64,000 bases of DNA from Oceanicola sp. D3 (GCF_006351965.1 NZ_CP040932.1:3348001-3412000), one strand, 5' to 3'; positions 1 through 10,296 are shown, numbered from the stretch's first letter. The notes: generated by a model not told the origin, from the sequence alone. Numbers and translations are program-made.

Positions 1-807
1 GACGCGCCGGATGCCAAGGCCGTGACCTTGCGCCGGATAAAAAAGGCCGCGCCCCGCAACCTGCTGCTGGTGGAAGACAACGAGATCAACCGGGTTGTGG
101 CGCGCGAAATGCTTGAAGGCGCAGGCCATACCGTCAGCGAGGCCAACAACGGGCGAGAAGCTGTGGAACTGGCCGAGACCACCCGGTTTGACCTGATCCT
201 GATGGATATCTCCATGCCGGTGATGGACGGGCGCGAGGCCACGAAAGCCATCCGCGCGGGCAGCGGTGCCAACGCCCGCACCCCCATCATCGCGCTCACC
301 GCCAATGCAATGGCCTCCGAGCAGGAAGCCTTCCTCGCCGACGGGATGGACGACATCGTGACGAAGCCGCTCAGCCGCGCCGCCCTCACACGTGTTCTGG
401 CCGACCACGCCGCTGATGCCGCGCCCAAGCGGGCGCCGGAGCCTGCGCCCGTTGCGGCCAACTATCTGGACGACCTTCGCGATACCGTGGGGGTGGACGC
501 TTTGGGCAAGCTGCTTGAACGGTTCGGCGCAGAGGTCGAGGCGTTGCTCGCCTATCTCGACGACAGCGCAGAAAAGGATTTGCCAGAGACAGCAAGGCGC
601 GCCCACCGGGTCGCCGGAAGCGCCGCGACCCTCGGGGCCGTCGGCCTGCGTGCCTCATTGGTCGAGGTTGAGACCGCCGCAAAGACCGAGGATCGCGCGG
701 CACTCGCCAAGGCCGTTGCGGGGCTTCCGGCCATCTGGGCGGCAACCCGTGGCGAGATGGGGGCCGAACGGCGGGCCAAGCCACGCGCGCCCAGCGCCAA
801 CGACTGA
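1..807 (+). CDS. Hybrid histidine kinase, C-terminal part (REC + HPt), 5' end outside window
   Basis: The reading frame is open from the first base, so this is the 3' end of a longer gene; the GTG at 22 is unlikely to be the true start. A receiver domain comes first, with the acidic pocket in LLVEDNEIN, the phospho-acceptor Asp in LILMDISMPVMDG, and the conserved ALTAN and TKPL motifs. A histidine-phosphotransfer domain follows, with the His codon near 604 in AHRVAGSAATLGA; the usual Lys two residues on is replaced. REC followed by HPt in one chain is the standard tail of a hybrid sensor kinase that passes phosphate to a separate regulator. The kinase and sensor domains, and so the signal, lie upstream and cannot be judged. 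Confidence 0.85.
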   Translation, partial: DAPDAKAVTLRRIKKAAPRNLLLVEDNEINRVVAREMLEGAGHTVSEANNGREAVELAETTRFDLILMDISMPVMDGREATKAIRAGSGANARTPIIALTANAMASEQEAFLADGMDDIVTKPLSRAALTRVLADHAADAAPKRAPEPAPVAANYLDDLRDTVGVDALGKLLERFGAEVEALLAYLDDSAEKDLPETARRAHRVAGSAATLGAVGLRASLVEVETAAKTEDRAALAKAVAGLPAIWAATRGEMGAERRAKPRAPSAND

Positions 808-835
808 CCCGCATCGGCCAGCAACACTGGCCAAA

Positions 836-848
836 GGGGTTTCGCCCC
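836..848 (+). terminator. Possible weak terminator hairpin after the kinase gene
   Basis: GGGG and CCCC arms around a TTTCG loop lie about 30 bases after the kinase stop codon. There is no T-tract, so this is a tentative call. Confidence 0.25.
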
Positions 849-992
849 CGGCGCTCATCAACACCTGATCGAAGATCAAGGCCGCCCGCTCTCTCAGGGT
901 CGCTCCATCGCCGCCGCTAACGCCCCGGCGCGCCCTTGCCCATAGCTGCAATTCGCGTTGGACACCGCCAAAATTTCCTGCAACAAAACCCG

Positions 993-1170
993 TGATGGTG
1001 CCCGGCCAAATTGGTCCGGCTGAAAAGGGAACGTGGTGCGGGCAACTTGCCCAATTCCACGACTGCCCCCGCAACTGTGAGCGGCGAGCGACCCCGATGA
1101 ACACCACTGTGCCGAAAGGCGCGGGAAGGTTCGGGGAAGCGCAGACCCGCAAGTCAGGAGACCTGCCATC
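993..1170 (+). promoter_or_regulatory. Cobalamin riboswitch 1
   Basis: An untranslated region with the hallmarks of the adenosylcobalamin riboswitch: the GGTGCCCGG opening, the GAAAAGGGAA segment, the GCCCCCGCAACTGT core, and the 3' B12 box ending CAGGAGACCTGCC at about 1155-1167. It precedes the small gene at 1306 and the homocysteine methyltransferase gene at 1752 on the same strand, so it most likely controls both. Known riboswitches of this class reduce expression when B12 is plentiful. Confidence 0.93.
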
Positions 1171-1305
1171 TCGGGTGCGCGTCGCGCGCCTCAGTCACCT
1201 AAACCCGGGCGGGGTGCCTTGGGACGGAGAGACACAGATGGCCCACGAACGCCCTGAGACATCGCCGTTGTCGCTTTGCCCCCGCCAATTTGCGCGGAGG
1301 GCGCG

Positions 1306-1614
1306 ATGCTACTGGAACGAACGATATCCCAACTCGACATAGGCCGGGTGCCAGCGCAGGAAGCGCGCCAGATGGCGCAACTGGGCTACATGCAATGGAT
1401 CGCCAGCCTGCCCGGCGATGCCAACTATCGGCGTGCGGCGCTTCATGCCCACGCCATGGCCGCGCCCTACATCAGCCTGTCACCCGCCGTGGCCGAATTT
1501 TGCGCCCTGTTGAAGCAGTCGCTCACATCGCCCGCCCCCCTGCCCCTTTCGCTTCCGCCACGCAGGCGGCGCGGCGGGGCTGGTGCCCGGCGCATCTGGC
1601 GCATCGCCCTCTGA
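1306..1614 (+). CDS. Small unknown protein between riboswitch and methyltransferase gene
   Basis: I do not recognise this family. The start chosen is the ATG at 1306, preceded by GGAGG six bases upstream; it gives a 102-residue protein. The first 70 residues look like ordinary helical protein (LLERTISQLDIGR, MAQLGYMQWIASLPGD). From about residue 75 the composition changes to a Pro- and Arg-rich tail, which could mean a frameshift or a poorly conserved end. It sits between a cobalamin riboswitch and the BHMT-type gene, so a role in B12 or methionine metabolism is a fair guess from position only. Confidence 0.55.
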   Translation: MLLERTISQLDIGRVPAQEARQMAQLGYMQWIASLPGDANYRRAALHAHAMAAPYISLSPAVAEFCALLKQSLTSPAPLPLSLPPRRRRGGAGARRIWRIAL

Positions 1615-1751
1615 CCTTTGTGAACACGGCCGCACCCAATCCTGCGGCCTGACCGAGGACCATTGCAGCAAGCTGCGCGTTGCACGCAGCCCGCGAGGCT
1701 CGGCTTTCAAAAACCATGGTCATGGACGGATCAACGAGAAAGGACGGATCC

Positions 1752-2801
1752 ATGAATGAGAACCAACTGAAAACCCGGCTCAACGCTGGCCCCCTCATCT
1801 GCGCCGAGGGCTTCCTCTTCGAACTGGAGCGCCGGGGCTATCTCACGGCGGGCGAGTTTGTGCCCGAGGTGGCGCTGGAACACCCCGATGCGCTGCGCAA
1901 CCTGCATGTCGATTTTCAGCGGTCGGGCAGCGATATCGTCGAGGCGTTCACCTACAACGGCCACCGCGAGAAGATGCGGGTGATCGGCAAGGAAGACCTG
2001 CTGGAGCCGCTCAACCGCGCCTCGCTGAAGATCGCCCGCGAGGTTGCCGATGCAAAGCCGGGCAACCTGATGGCAGGCAATATCTCGAACACCAACATCT
2101 GGTCGCCGGACGACAGGGCAAAACAGGCCGAGGTGCGGGCGATGTTTGAAGAAATGGTCGGCTGGGCCGTCGATGAAGGGGCCGATATCATCATTGGCGA
2201 AACCTTCTACTACGCGGGCGAGGCGCTTTGCGCGCTTGAGGTGGCCCGCGCCTCCGGCCTCCCGGTCGTTCTGACCCTCGCCCCCATGGCGGCCAGCGAG
2301 ATGATGGACGGCACCGGCATTGTGGAAACCTGTCAGCAGTTGGAACAGGGCGGCGCAGATGTTGTTGGCCTCAACTGCTTTCGCGGGCCGCAAACCATGA
2401 TGCCGTGGCTGCGCAAGGTGCGTGCGGCGGTGTCCTGCCATGTCGGTGCCCTGCCGATCCCCTATCGCACGCGCGCGGATGAACCGACCTTCTTCAACCT
2501 CAGCGACACCGGCGATTGCACCTGCCCTGCCCCCCATGGCCGCACCTTCCCGACCGCGCTCGACCCGATGTTTTGCAATCGCTACGAGATCGGGGCCTTC
2601 GCGCGTGACGCCTACGCGCTGGGCATCAACTATCTCGGCGTCTGCTGCGGGGCCAACCCGATGCTGATCCGCGAAGTTTCGGAAGCGGTCGGGCGCACCA
2701 CCGAGGCCAGCCGCTACTCCGAGCGCATGGAAAATCACTTCATGTATGGCACCAACACCCGGCTCCCCGCCCACATCAAGGCCCTTGGCGAAACTGCCTG
2801 A
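1752..2801 (+). CDS. bmt: Betaine/homocysteine S-methyltransferase family protein
   Basis: A 349-residue homocysteine S-methyltransferase-domain protein that transfers a methyl group to homocysteine to make methionine. The three zinc-binding cysteines are visible: C209 in GLNC and C298-C299 in GVCCG, close to their positions in BHMT. The ATG at 1752 is preferred over an upstream in-frame ATG at 1680 because an AGGACGG ribosome site precedes it and homology starts there. The riboswitch upstream fits a B12-independent enzyme used when B12 is scarce. An alternative is that it is the homocysteine-binding part of a split methionine synthase, as described in some roseobacters; the methyl donor cannot be read from sequence. 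Confidence 0.85.
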   Translation: MNENQLKTRLNAGPLICAEGFLFELERRGYLTAGEFVPEVALEHPDALRNLHVDFQRSGSDIVEAFTYNGHREKMRVIGKEDLLEPLNRASLKIAREVADAKPGNLMAGNISNTNIWSPDDRAKQAEVRAMFEEMVGWAVDEGADIIIGETFYYAGEALCALEVARASGLPVVLTLAPMAASEMMDGTGIVETCQQLEQGGADVVGLNCFRGPQTMMPWLRKVRAAVSCHVGALPIPYRTRADEPTFFNLSDTGDCTCPAPHGRTFPTALDPMFCNRYEIGAFARDAYALGINYLGVCCGANPMLIREVSEAVGRTTEASRYSERMENHFMYGTNTRLPAHIKALGETA

Positions 2802-2808
2802 TTGGCAA

Positions 2809-2837
2809 GGCCCGGCGGCCCGATCCGCCGCCGGGCC
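2809..2837 (+). terminator. GC-rich hairpin after bmt
   Basis: A perfect 11-bp inverted repeat (GGCCCGGCGGC with its complement, 7-base loop) starts 8 bases after the bmt stop. There is no T-tract, so it may end transcription with help or only protect the transcript end. Confidence 0.5.
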
Positions 2838-2892
2838 ACGTGGTGCAGCAAGCGCGGTGCAGAATTTTCACCCGGCGGCGCCGATCTACATG

Positions 2893-2922
2893 TTGACAGC
2901 TCATCGCGATAAGCATCTATAT
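2893..2922 (+). promoter_or_regulatory. Probable sigma-70 promoter of the nrd operon
   Basis: A perfect TTGACA -35 box at 2893-2898 is followed after 18 bases by CTATAT at 2917-2922 (TATATG and TATGAT registers are also possible). It lies directly before the second cobalamin riboswitch. Confidence 0.6.
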
Positions 2923-2933
2923 GATGTTGCTTT

Positions 2934-3095
2934 GGTGCCCGTGATTCACGTCACAGGTGAAAAGGGAAGCCGGTGAAAGACCGGCGCTGCCCCCGCAACT
3001 GTAAGCGGCAAGCCGAGGCCCGTAACCACTGATGCATCCACGCATCGGGAAGGGGGCCAAGGCGGTTGAGCCGCAAAGCCAGGAGACCTGCCAAG
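2934..3095 (+). promoter_or_regulatory. Cobalamin riboswitch 2, upstream of nrdHIEF
   Basis: This shows the same elements as the first riboswitch: the GGTGCCCGTGA opening, GTGAAAAGGGAAGCCGG, the GCCCCCGCAACTGT core, and a B12 box with CCAGGAGACCTGCC near 3080-3093. It lies 115 bases before nrdH. Control of a class Ib ribonucleotide reductase by B12 makes sense if the cell also has a B12-dependent class II enzyme: the B12-free enzyme is then shut off when cofactor is present. Confidence 0.94.
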
Positions 3096-3210
3096 GCAAC
3101 ACGACGACGAGTGCGGGCGGAGGGCCCGGGCGCGTGAACGGAGCCTGTAAGGGCCATCCGCTTCATGTTCCTTCTCCCCTGTCTGACAAAACAACTATGG
3201 GGACAGAGCA

Positions 3211-3432
3211 ATGACAATCACCGTTTATTCCAAGCCTTCCTGCGTGCAATGCAGCGCAACCACCCGTGCGCTCGACGCGCGCGGCCTGCCTTACGAGGTC
3301 GTCGACCTGACAGAAGACGCAGGCGCTATGGAGCACGTCACCGGGCTGGGCTATCGCCAAGCCCCCGTTGTGATCGCCGGCGAGGATCACTGGGCAGGCT
3401 TTCGCCCCGACATGATCGGTCGGCTGTCCTGA
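3211..3432 (+). CDS. nrdH: Glutaredoxin-like protein NrdH
   Basis: A 73-residue thioredoxin-fold protein and the electron donor for NrdEF ribonucleotide reductase. The redox motif CVQC is at residues 11-14, preceded by YSKPS as usual in NrdH. The conserved cis-Pro region (QAPVV) and the C-terminal WAGFRPDMI segment typical of NrdH are present. It is the first gene of nrdHIEF and ends 3 bases before nrdI. B12-riboswitch control is expected from the upstream leader. Confidence 0.93.
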   Translation: MTITVYSKPSCVQCSATTRALDARGLPYEVVDLTEDAGAMEHVTGLGYRQAPVVIAGEDHWAGFRPDMIGRLS

Positions 3433-3435
3433 GCC

Positions 3436-3864
3436 ATGAGCGGGCTGGTCTACTATTCGAGCCGGTCGAACAACACGCATCGGCTGATTGAACGCTTGGA
3501 CCTGCCCGCCACCCGCCTGCCGCAACGGCCCGCTGACCCGCTCCCCGCGATCGACGGCCCCTTCGTGCTGATCTGCCCGACCTTCGCAGATGGGCAGGGC
3601 CGCGGCGCGGTGCCAAAGCCGGTGATCCGGCTACTGAACGACGCCGGCGCACGCCGCCTGCTGCGCGGCGTCATCGCCGGTGGCAACCGCAACTTCGGCG
3701 CCAGCTTTGCCCTTGCGGGCAAGATCATCGCCGCCAAATGCAACGTCCCGCTGCTCTACCGCTTCGAGCTGGCCGGAACCCCCGAAGACACCGCCCGCAT
3801 CCGTGACGGGCTGGCCCGTTTCTGGGCCGAGCAAGAGGAAACACCATGCTTGACGCAAGCGTAA
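3436..3864 (+). CDS. nrdI: Flavodoxin-like protein NrdI
   Basis: A 142-residue flavodoxin-like protein that reduces oxygen to the oxidant needed to build the dimanganese-tyrosyl radical in NrdF. The FMN-phosphate loop is seen as [11 protein letters not shown] near the N-terminus, and the flavin-contacting GGNRNFG lies in the C-terminal half. Its 3' end overlaps nrdE by 19 bases, so the two are probably translationally coupled. The order nrdH-I-E-F is the standard class Ib arrangement. Confidence 0.93.
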   Translation: MSGLVYYSSRSNNTHRLIERLDLPATRLPQRPADPLPAIDGPFVLICPTFADGQGRGAVPKPVIRLLNDAGARRLLRGVIAGGNRNFGASFALAGKIIAAKCNVPLLYRFELAGTPEDTARIRDGLARFWAEQEETPCLTQA

Positions 3865-5978
3865 CCGCCGATCTGGACTACCACGCGCTGAACGCGTTGC
3901 TGAACCTCTACGACGCGCAAGGAAACATCCAGTTCGAGGCCGACCGGATGGCGGCGCGGCAGTATTTTTTGCAGCACGTTAACCAGAACACTGTGTTCTT
4001 CCATTCGCTCGATGAGAAGCTCGGCTACCTCGTGGACGAGGGCTATTACGAACCGGAAGTGCTGGACCAGTATTCGCGCAACTTCCAGCGGGCGATCTGG
4101 GATGCGGCTTATGGCAAGAAATTCCGCTTTCCCACCTTCCTCGGTGCCTTCAAGTATTACACCTCCTACACGCTCAAAACGCGGGACGGGCAGCGCTACC
4201 TTGAGCGCTACGAGGACCGTGTGGTGATGAACGCCCTCGCATTGGCGCGCGGCGACGAGGCCCTGGCGATGCAACTGATGGAAGAGATCCTCTCGGGCCG
4301 CTTCCAGCCCGCCACGCCCACTTTTCTGAACGCGGGCAAGAAGGCACGGGGCGAGTTCGTTTCCTGCTTCCTGCTGCGGCTAGAAGACAACATGGAAAGC
4401 ATCGGGCGCGGCATCAATTCGGCGCTGCAACTCTCCAAACGCGGCGGCGGCGTGGCCCTGATGCTCACCAACATCCGCGAGCACGGCGCCCCGATCAAGG
4501 GGATCGAAAACCAGTCCTCCGGCGTGATCCCGGTCATGAAGCTGCTGGAGGATTCCTTCAGCTACGCCAACCAGCTTGGCGCGCGGCAGGGGGCGGGGGC
4601 CGTCTATCTCAACGCCCACCACCCCGACATCCTGCGCTTTCTCGACACCAAACGCGAGAACGCCGACGAGAAGATCCGCATCAAGACGCTGAGCCTTGGC
4701 GTGGTCATCCCCGATGTGACGTTTGAGCTCGCCAAGCGCAACGAGGATATGTATCTCTTCTCGCCCCATGACGTTGAGCGCGTCTATGGCTGCGCCTTCT
4801 CCGAGATTTCCGTCACCGAAAACTATGACGAGATGGTCGACAACCCGAAGATCCGGAAGAAAAAGATCAACGCCCGCGCCTTCTTCCAGACCCTCGCCGA
4901 GATCCAGTTTGAAAGCGGCTACCCCTACATCATGTTCGAGGACACGGTGAACCGCGCCAACCCGATCGCGGGCCGTATCGCCATGTCAAACCTCTGCTCC
5001 GAGATCCTTCAGGTCAACGAGGCGTCGGCGTTCAACGACGACCTGAGCTACGCCCAAATGGGCACCGATATTTCCTGCAACCTCGGCAGCATGAACATTG
5101 CCCGCGCGATGGACGGCGGCGACCTTGGCAGCTCGGTCGGCACCGCGATCCGAGCGCTGAACGCGGTGAGCGAAATGTCGGCCATCGACTCGGTGCCCTC
5201 CATCCGCAAGGGCAATGACGAGGGCCATGCCATCGGGCTCGGGCAGATGAACCTGCACGGCTTCCTCGCCCGCGAGCGCATCCACTACGGCTCGCCCGAA
5301 GGGGTGGAGTTCACCTCCGTCTATTTTGCCGCCGTGCTCTACCACGCGCTCGCCACCTCCTGTGCGCTGGCGCAGGAAAAGGGCCGCCGTTTCAAAAGCT
5401 TCGAGGCTTCCACCTATGCCGACGGCGGCTTTTTCGAGAAATACACCCAACAAAGCTGGCGACCCGAGAGCGCCACGGTGAAGGCCCTCTTCAAAAAGTT
5501 CGGCATCACCCTGCCCACCAAAAAGGACTGGGCCGCGTTGAAGGCCGATGTGATGGAGCACGGGCTCTACAACCGCAACCTTCAGGCCGTGCCCCCCACC
5601 GGCTCGATCAGCTACATCAACTACGCCACCTCCTCGATCCACCCGATCACCGCCAAGGTGGAGATCCGCAAGGAGGGCAAGATCGGCCGGGTCTATTACC
5701 CCGCGCCCTACATGACCGGCGAAAACCTCGAGTTTTACCGCGATGCCTATGAGATTGGCCCCGAAGCGGTAATAGATACCTATGCCGCCGCCACCCAGCA
5801 CGTCGATCAGGGCCTGTCGCTGACGCTGTTCTTCCCCGCCGAGGCCACCACGCGCGATATCAACCGCGCCCAGATCTACGCATGGAAGAAGGGCATCAAG
5901 ACGATCTACTACATCCGCCTCCGGCAGGCCGCGCTGGAAGGCACCGAAGTTGAGGGCTGCGTCTCCTGCACGCTGTAA
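3846..5978 (+). CDS. nrdE: Class Ib ribonucleoside-diphosphate reductase, alpha subunit
   Basis: A 710-residue catalytic subunit that reduces ribonucleoside diphosphates to deoxyribonucleotides. The active-site cysteines are visible: C174 in FVSCF, C384 in SNLCSEI (thiyl radical site with N382 and E386), and C411 in [16 protein letters not shown] forms the substrate-phosphate loop, and the C-terminal shuttle pair is C705/C708 in CVSCTL. It lacks the long ATP-cone that class Ia NrdA has at its N-terminus, which agrees with class Ib and with the nrdH/nrdI genes beside it. Confidence 0.96.
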   Translation: MLDASVTADLDYHALNALLNLYDAQGNIQFEADRMAARQYFLQHVNQNTVFFHSLDEKLGYLVDEGYYEPEVLDQYSRNFQRAIWDAAYGKKFRFPTFLGAFKYYTSYTLKTRDGQRYLERYEDRVVMNALALARGDEALAMQLMEEILSGRFQPATPTFLNAGKKARGEFVSCFLLRLEDNMESIGRGINSALQLSKRGGGVALMLTNIREHGAPIKGIENQSSGVIPVMKLLEDSFSYANQLGARQGAGAVYLNAHHPDILRFLDTKRENADEKIRIKTLSLGVVIPDVTFELAKRNEDMYLFSPHDVERVYGCAFSEISVTENYDEMVDNPKIRKKKINARAFFQTLAEIQFESGYPYIMFEDTVNRANPIAGRIAMSNLCSEILQVNEASAFNDDLSYAQMGTDISCNLGSMNIARAMDGGDLGSSVGTAIRALNAVSEMSAIDSVPSIRKGNDEGHAIGLGQMNLHGFLARERIHYGSPEGVEFTSVYFAAVLYHALATSCALAQEKGRRFKSFEASTYADGGFFEKYTQQSWRPESATVKALFKKFGITLPTKKDWAALKADVMEHGLYNRNLQAVPPTGSISYINYATSSIHPITAKVEIRKEGKIGRVYYPAPYMTGENLEFYRDAYEIGPEAVIDTYAAATQHVDQGLSLTLFFPAEATTRDINRAQIYAWKKGIKTIYYIRLRQAALEGTEVEGCVSCTL

Positions 5979-5992
5979 CCGCGCCCTCGTAG

Positions 5993-7015
<1,023 letters not shown>

Positions 7016-7020
7016 CACGC

Positions 7021-7060
7021 CGCCCGCCCCGATGCGCCCTGTCGGCGATACGGGCGGGCG
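7021..7060 (+). terminator. Possible terminator hairpin after nrdF
   Basis: CGCCCGCC at 7021-7028 can pair with GGCGGGCG at 7053-7060, followed by AAAAGTTTG. The stem is good but the loop is long and there is no clear T-run. Confidence 0.35.
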
Positions 7061-7152
7061 AAAAGTTTGCCCTCTGAAGCCACAAAGCGATCTACGCCAA
7101 GGCCGAATAGCCCTCCCGATCTTCTGCTCTGGCGGGCCAACCGCCTCAGGGC

Positions 7153-7827
7153 TCAGCTGGTGCCGCCCACCGCCTGCTTCTGCCCGGCGCCAAGCACCTC
7201 TTCTGCCGAAGGCGTGCGCAGATCGAAGTAATCAAAGGTGCCAGCATAGCCATTGCCGCCCATCCGCCCCAGCGCGTCAAGTTTTTCGTGGTCGGAATAG
7301 AAGGTCGCCGGGTCAATGATGTCTTCGCGGATATGCGCGCGCACAATCCGCCCCAGAATGATCTCGCGCGCCGAACTGACAGCAATGCCAAGATAGCGTT
7401 CGCACTCAAAGGCCACCGGGGCTTCGGAGATGCGCGGGCATTTCACCTTGTCGCCCGGGATCGCCGTCAGCCCGGCCATCTCCAGCTCGTCCACCTCCGG
7501 CGCGAAGTCTGCGGCCGTCACCGACATCGCCTCAACATTCGCGCGGTCAACGATATTGACGGTGAAGCACTCGGTCATGCGGATGTTCCACCCTGTATCC
7601 TTGAAGCTGCGGTCCGGCTTGTTCTCGACCCCAAGCGCAAGGATCGGCGGATCGGCGGAGAGGCAGTTGAAGAAGGAATAGGGCGCCGCGTTGACCACCC
7701 CGTCAGGCGAGATCGTGGTGACCCATGCAATCGGGCGCGGCACGATGGTACCGATCATCACCTTATAGGCCTCGCGGGCCGAAAGATCGGCGAAATCAAA
7801 GGCGTGGTAGCCGTCTTGCAGGGTCAT
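7153..7827 (-). CDS. Flavin reductase-like (FMN-binding split-barrel) protein
   Basis: A 224-residue protein with the flavin reductase-like fold (SPRPIAWV-type signature seen as VPRPIAWVTTISPDG, then NAAPYSFFNCLSADPP). Relatives reduce FMN with NAD(P)H for monooxygenases or simply bind FMN. Its start overlaps the stop of the GntR regulator gene by an ATGA, so the two form one operon transcribed away from the importer operon. No monooxygenase is encoded nearby, so the partner, if any, is unknown. It may act on the same imported compound as the enzymes at 12287-17998. Confidence 0.8.
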   Translation of the reverse strand: MTLQDGYHAFDFADLSAREAYKVMIGTIVPRPIAWVTTISPDGVVNAAPYSFFNCLSADPPILALGVENKPDRSFKDTGWNIRMTECFTVNIVDRANVEAMSVTAADFAPEVDELEMAGLTAIPGDKVKCPRISEAPVAFECERYLGIAVSSAREIILGRIVRAHIREDIIDPATFYSDHEKLDALGRMGGNGYAGTFDYFDLRTPSAEEVLGAGQKQAVGGTS

Positions 7828-8513
7828 TGGGCCAGCTCCTTGCCGTAGTGTGAGAGGATGGATTGGATACTATCGGGCTCGGCAGAAAGCTCTGCCCGGC
7901 CCGCGACAGCGCCGAGATGGTGCTCCATGATCTCGATGGCGCGCGCAGCGTCACCGGCGCGGATCGCGGCAATGATCTGCGAATGCTCATCGACAGCGCA
8001 ATCAGAGGAGTGGCTGCGCGCATAAAGCGACATGATCAGCGAGCAGCGCAGCACCACTTCCGAGACGTAGCGGGTCAGCACCGGGTTGCCGGTGAGCTCG
8101 GCCAGCAGCACATGAAACTCGCCCGCGAGGCGAATCGACACCGGGCCATCCTTGCCCTTCACCGCCTCTTCCTGCCGCACATGTGCCTCAAGCCGCTCAT
8201 AGCCACTGCGCGGCATACGCTCACAAAGCAGGCGAATCACATCATTTTCCAGGCAGCGCCGCACTTCAAAAACATGCTGCGCCTCATCGCGCGACGGCTC
8301 GGCCACAAAGGCCCCGCGGTTGCGGCGGGTCACCACCAGCCCCTCGTGCTCCAGCCGCACCAGCGCATGGCGCACAATGGTGCGTGACACGCCAAATTGC
8401 TCACCCACGGTATCCTCGGGCAACCGCATGCCCGGCTTCAGCGCCTGTTCGATAATCGCCTTGCGCAGCAAGTCATGCACCGCGTCCGTCAGCGTCGTTT
8501 TGGTCTCACTCAT
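7824..8513 (-). CDS. GntR-family regulator with FCD ligand domain
   Basis: A 229-residue regulator. The N-terminal winged helix (VGEQFGVSRTIVRHALVRLEHEGLV) is followed by an all-helical FCD domain, whose metal/ligand His residues appear in GEFHVLLAELTGN and the C-terminal MEHHLG. It is divergent from the binding-protein gene at 8678, and three similar 16-base sites lie in the shared promoter region. It probably represses the importer operon and itself until the substrate or a breakdown product binds. Confidence 0.88.
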   Translation of the reverse strand: MSETKTTLTDAVHDLLRKAIIEQALKPGMRLPEDTVGEQFGVSRTIVRHALVRLEHEGLVVTRRNRGAFVAEPSRDEAQHVFEVRRCLENDVIRLLCERMPRSGYERLEAHVRQEEAVKGKDGPVSIRLAGEFHVLLAELTGNPVLTRYVSEVVLRCSLIMSLYARSHSSDCAVDEHSQIIAAIRAGDAARAIEIMEHHLGAVAGRAELSAEPDSIQSILSHYGKELAQ

Positions 8514-8548
8514 GGTCGGATCTGCCTATCAAATTCGCATAATCTCTA

Positions 8549-8638
8549 TCGCATACAATTTTGCACGTCAATCGGATACAATCTGCTTGCTCAAACGGAT
8601 TCTCTGTGTCAGCCAATATACATCGTATCCAATTTTAC
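8549..8638. promoter_or_regulatory. Three repeated operator-like sites between GntR and importer genes
   Basis: Three copies of a 16-base motif are seen on the + strand: TCGCATACAATTTTGC (8549), TCGGATACAATCTGCT (8572) and TCGTATCCAATTTTAC (8623). Extended one base to the left they share ATCGNATNCAAT, close to the palindrome ATTGNATNCAAT, which suits an FCD-type GntR dimer. Spacings are 23 and 51 bases between starts. Confidence 0.6.
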
Positions 8639-8677
8639 CGATTCCGAAATGCAATCCAGCTGAAAGAGGACCAGATC

Positions 8678-10255
8678 ATGAAACTACGTCATCTCATGCT
8701 CGCAACAGCGGCAGTTGCTGCTTTAACGGGCAGTGCGCAGGCCGAGAACGTGCTGAAATGGGGCGCCAACCGCGATATCGGCTCCCTCGACCCCTATTCC
8801 TTTGGTGACAGCTTCACCATCAACGTGCTCAACCACGTTTATGAAGGGCTGGTACGCTACAACAAGGATCTGAAGATCGAGCCGGCGCTGGCAGAAAGCT
8901 GGGAGATCCTCGACGACCAGATCACATGGCGCTTCAAGCTGCGCGAGGGCGTGACCTTTCACAACGGCAACCCCTTCACCGCCGAAGATGTCGTTGCCTC
9001 GCTCACCCGCGTGAGCCACGAGACCTCGCCGCTCAAAGGCAACCTTCCTGCCTACGTCAGCTCCAAGGTTGTGGATGAATACACGGTCGACATCACGCTG
9101 AACGGCACCTACCCGCTGCTGCTCAACGACCTGACCAACATCCACATCTTCGACGCCGAGTGGATGACCGAAAACGACGCGCTGATGCCAACCGACGTTG
9201 GCGCAGGCACCGAGGGCTATGCCACCTACAACGCCAACGGCACCGGCCCCTTCATCGTCGAAAGCCGCCAGCCCGATGCCAAAACCGTCTTTGTCGTCAA
9301 TCCCGATTGGTGGGACGAGCCGCAGCACAACCTCGACCGGATCGAACTGACGCCGGTAAACTCGGCCGCAACCCGCGTGGCGGCGCTGCTCTCGGGCGAG
9401 ATCAGCTTTACCAATGACGCCCCGGTGCAGGATTTGCCGCGCCTTGCCGCCGCGCCGAATGTTGAGGTGCTGGAAGGCGTCGACCTGCGCACAGTGATGA
9501 TCGGCTTCCCCTTCCGCGATACGCTGACCACCGGCGAGCCGAACCCGTTCAAGGAAAAGGCGGTGCGCGAGGCGCTCTACAAGGCGATGGACCTCGACCT
9601 GATCCATCAGAAGGTGATGCGTGGCAAGTCCCGCACCGCCGGTGCCACCGTCGCCCCGCCGATCCCGGGCTATACCGAGGCGCTCGACACGCTGCCCGGC
9701 TATGACCCCGAGGCGTCCAAAGCGCTGCTGGCCGAGGCGGGCGTGCCCGAGGGGCTGGAGTTTGAGTTCAACTGCCTCAGCGACGGGCTGGTGAACGAAG
9801 AGCAGTTTTGCCAGGCCATCGCCTCCATGTGGTCGCGCATCGGCCTCTCGCCCAAGCTCGACGTGGCACCCCGCGCGGTGCAATCGCCCAAGCGGACCAA
9901 TGGCAAGACCGATGTCTATACGCTGGGCTGGGCCACGCTGCCGCTGCTCGACAGCTACTCCCCGCTGCTGCAAATCTTCCACTCCAAAGACGGCAACGCC
10001 GGCGTCTTCAACTGGGGCGGCTGGTCTTACCCCGAGCTGGACGCGCTGATTGATGCGGCTGGCAGCGAGCTGGACCTTGAAAAGCGGCTCGCCCTGCAAA
10101 CCGAGGCCCTGCAAATGGTGAAGGACGAGATGATCATGGTCCCTCTCCACCAGCAGCCCATGGCCTGGGCGGTGACCGAGGAGGTGGCCGAGATGCCGCT
10201 CTTCCCCGATGCCAAGCCGCGCCTCTGGTTCGCCCGGATGGGCAGCGACTCCTGA
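8678..10255 (+). CDS. ABC importer substrate-binding protein (peptide/opine/nickel family)
   Basis: A 525-residue periplasmic binding protein of the SBP_bac_5 family. A Sec signal peptide ends near residue 22 (GSAQA). The family core is clear: NVLNHVYEGLVRY, PALAESWEILDD, FKLREGVTFHNGNPFTAEDVV. The ATG at 8678 is chosen because GAAAGAGGA lies upstream and a signal peptide follows directly; an in-frame upstream ATG lacks both. It is the first gene of the operon running to 17998, and a hairpin separates it from the permease genes. The family binds peptides, opines and other small solutes, so the ligand must be inferred from the enzymes downstream. Confidence 0.92.
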   Translation: MKLRHLMLATAAVAALTGSAQAENVLKWGANRDIGSLDPYSFGDSFTINVLNHVYEGLVRYNKDLKIEPALAESWEILDDQITWRFKLREGVTFHNGNPFTAEDVVASLTRVSHETSPLKGNLPAYVSSKVVDEYTVDITLNGTYPLLLNDLTNIHIFDAEWMTENDALMPTDVGAGTEGYATYNANGTGPFIVESRQPDAKTVFVVNPDWWDEPQHNLDRIELTPVNSAATRVAALLSGEISFTNDAPVQDLPRLAAAPNVEVLEGVDLRTVMIGFPFRDTLTTGEPNPFKEKAVREALYKAMDLDLIHQKVMRGKSRTAGATVAPPIPGYTEALDTLPGYDPEASKALLAEAGVPEGLEFEFNCLSDGLVNEEQFCQAIASMWSRIGLSPKLDVAPRAVQSPKRTNGKTDVYTLGWATLPLLDSYSPLLQIFHSKDGNAGVFNWGGWSYPELDALIDAAGSELDLEKRLALQTEALQMVKDEMIMVPLHQQPMAWAVTEEVAEMPLFPDAKPRLWFARMGSDS

Positions 10256-10261
10256 CGCACC

Positions 10262-10296
10262 GGGCCGGGCTGGCCGCACCTTGGTCAGCCCGGCCC
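10262..10296 (+). terminator. Intra-operon hairpin after the binding-protein gene
   Basis: 14-base arms at 10262-10275 and 10283-10296 (GGGCCGGGCTGGCC against GGTCAGCCCGGCCC, 7-base loop) form a very stable stem between the binding-protein and permease genes. There is no T-run after it. Such hairpins usually protect the upstream message so that more binding protein than permease is made. Confidence 0.6.

Noticed and set aside
958-971. TTG-N8-CAA pattern upstream of the first riboswitch
   Set aside because: Matches the loose NnrR pattern, but no denitrification gene is near; expected by chance at this frequency.
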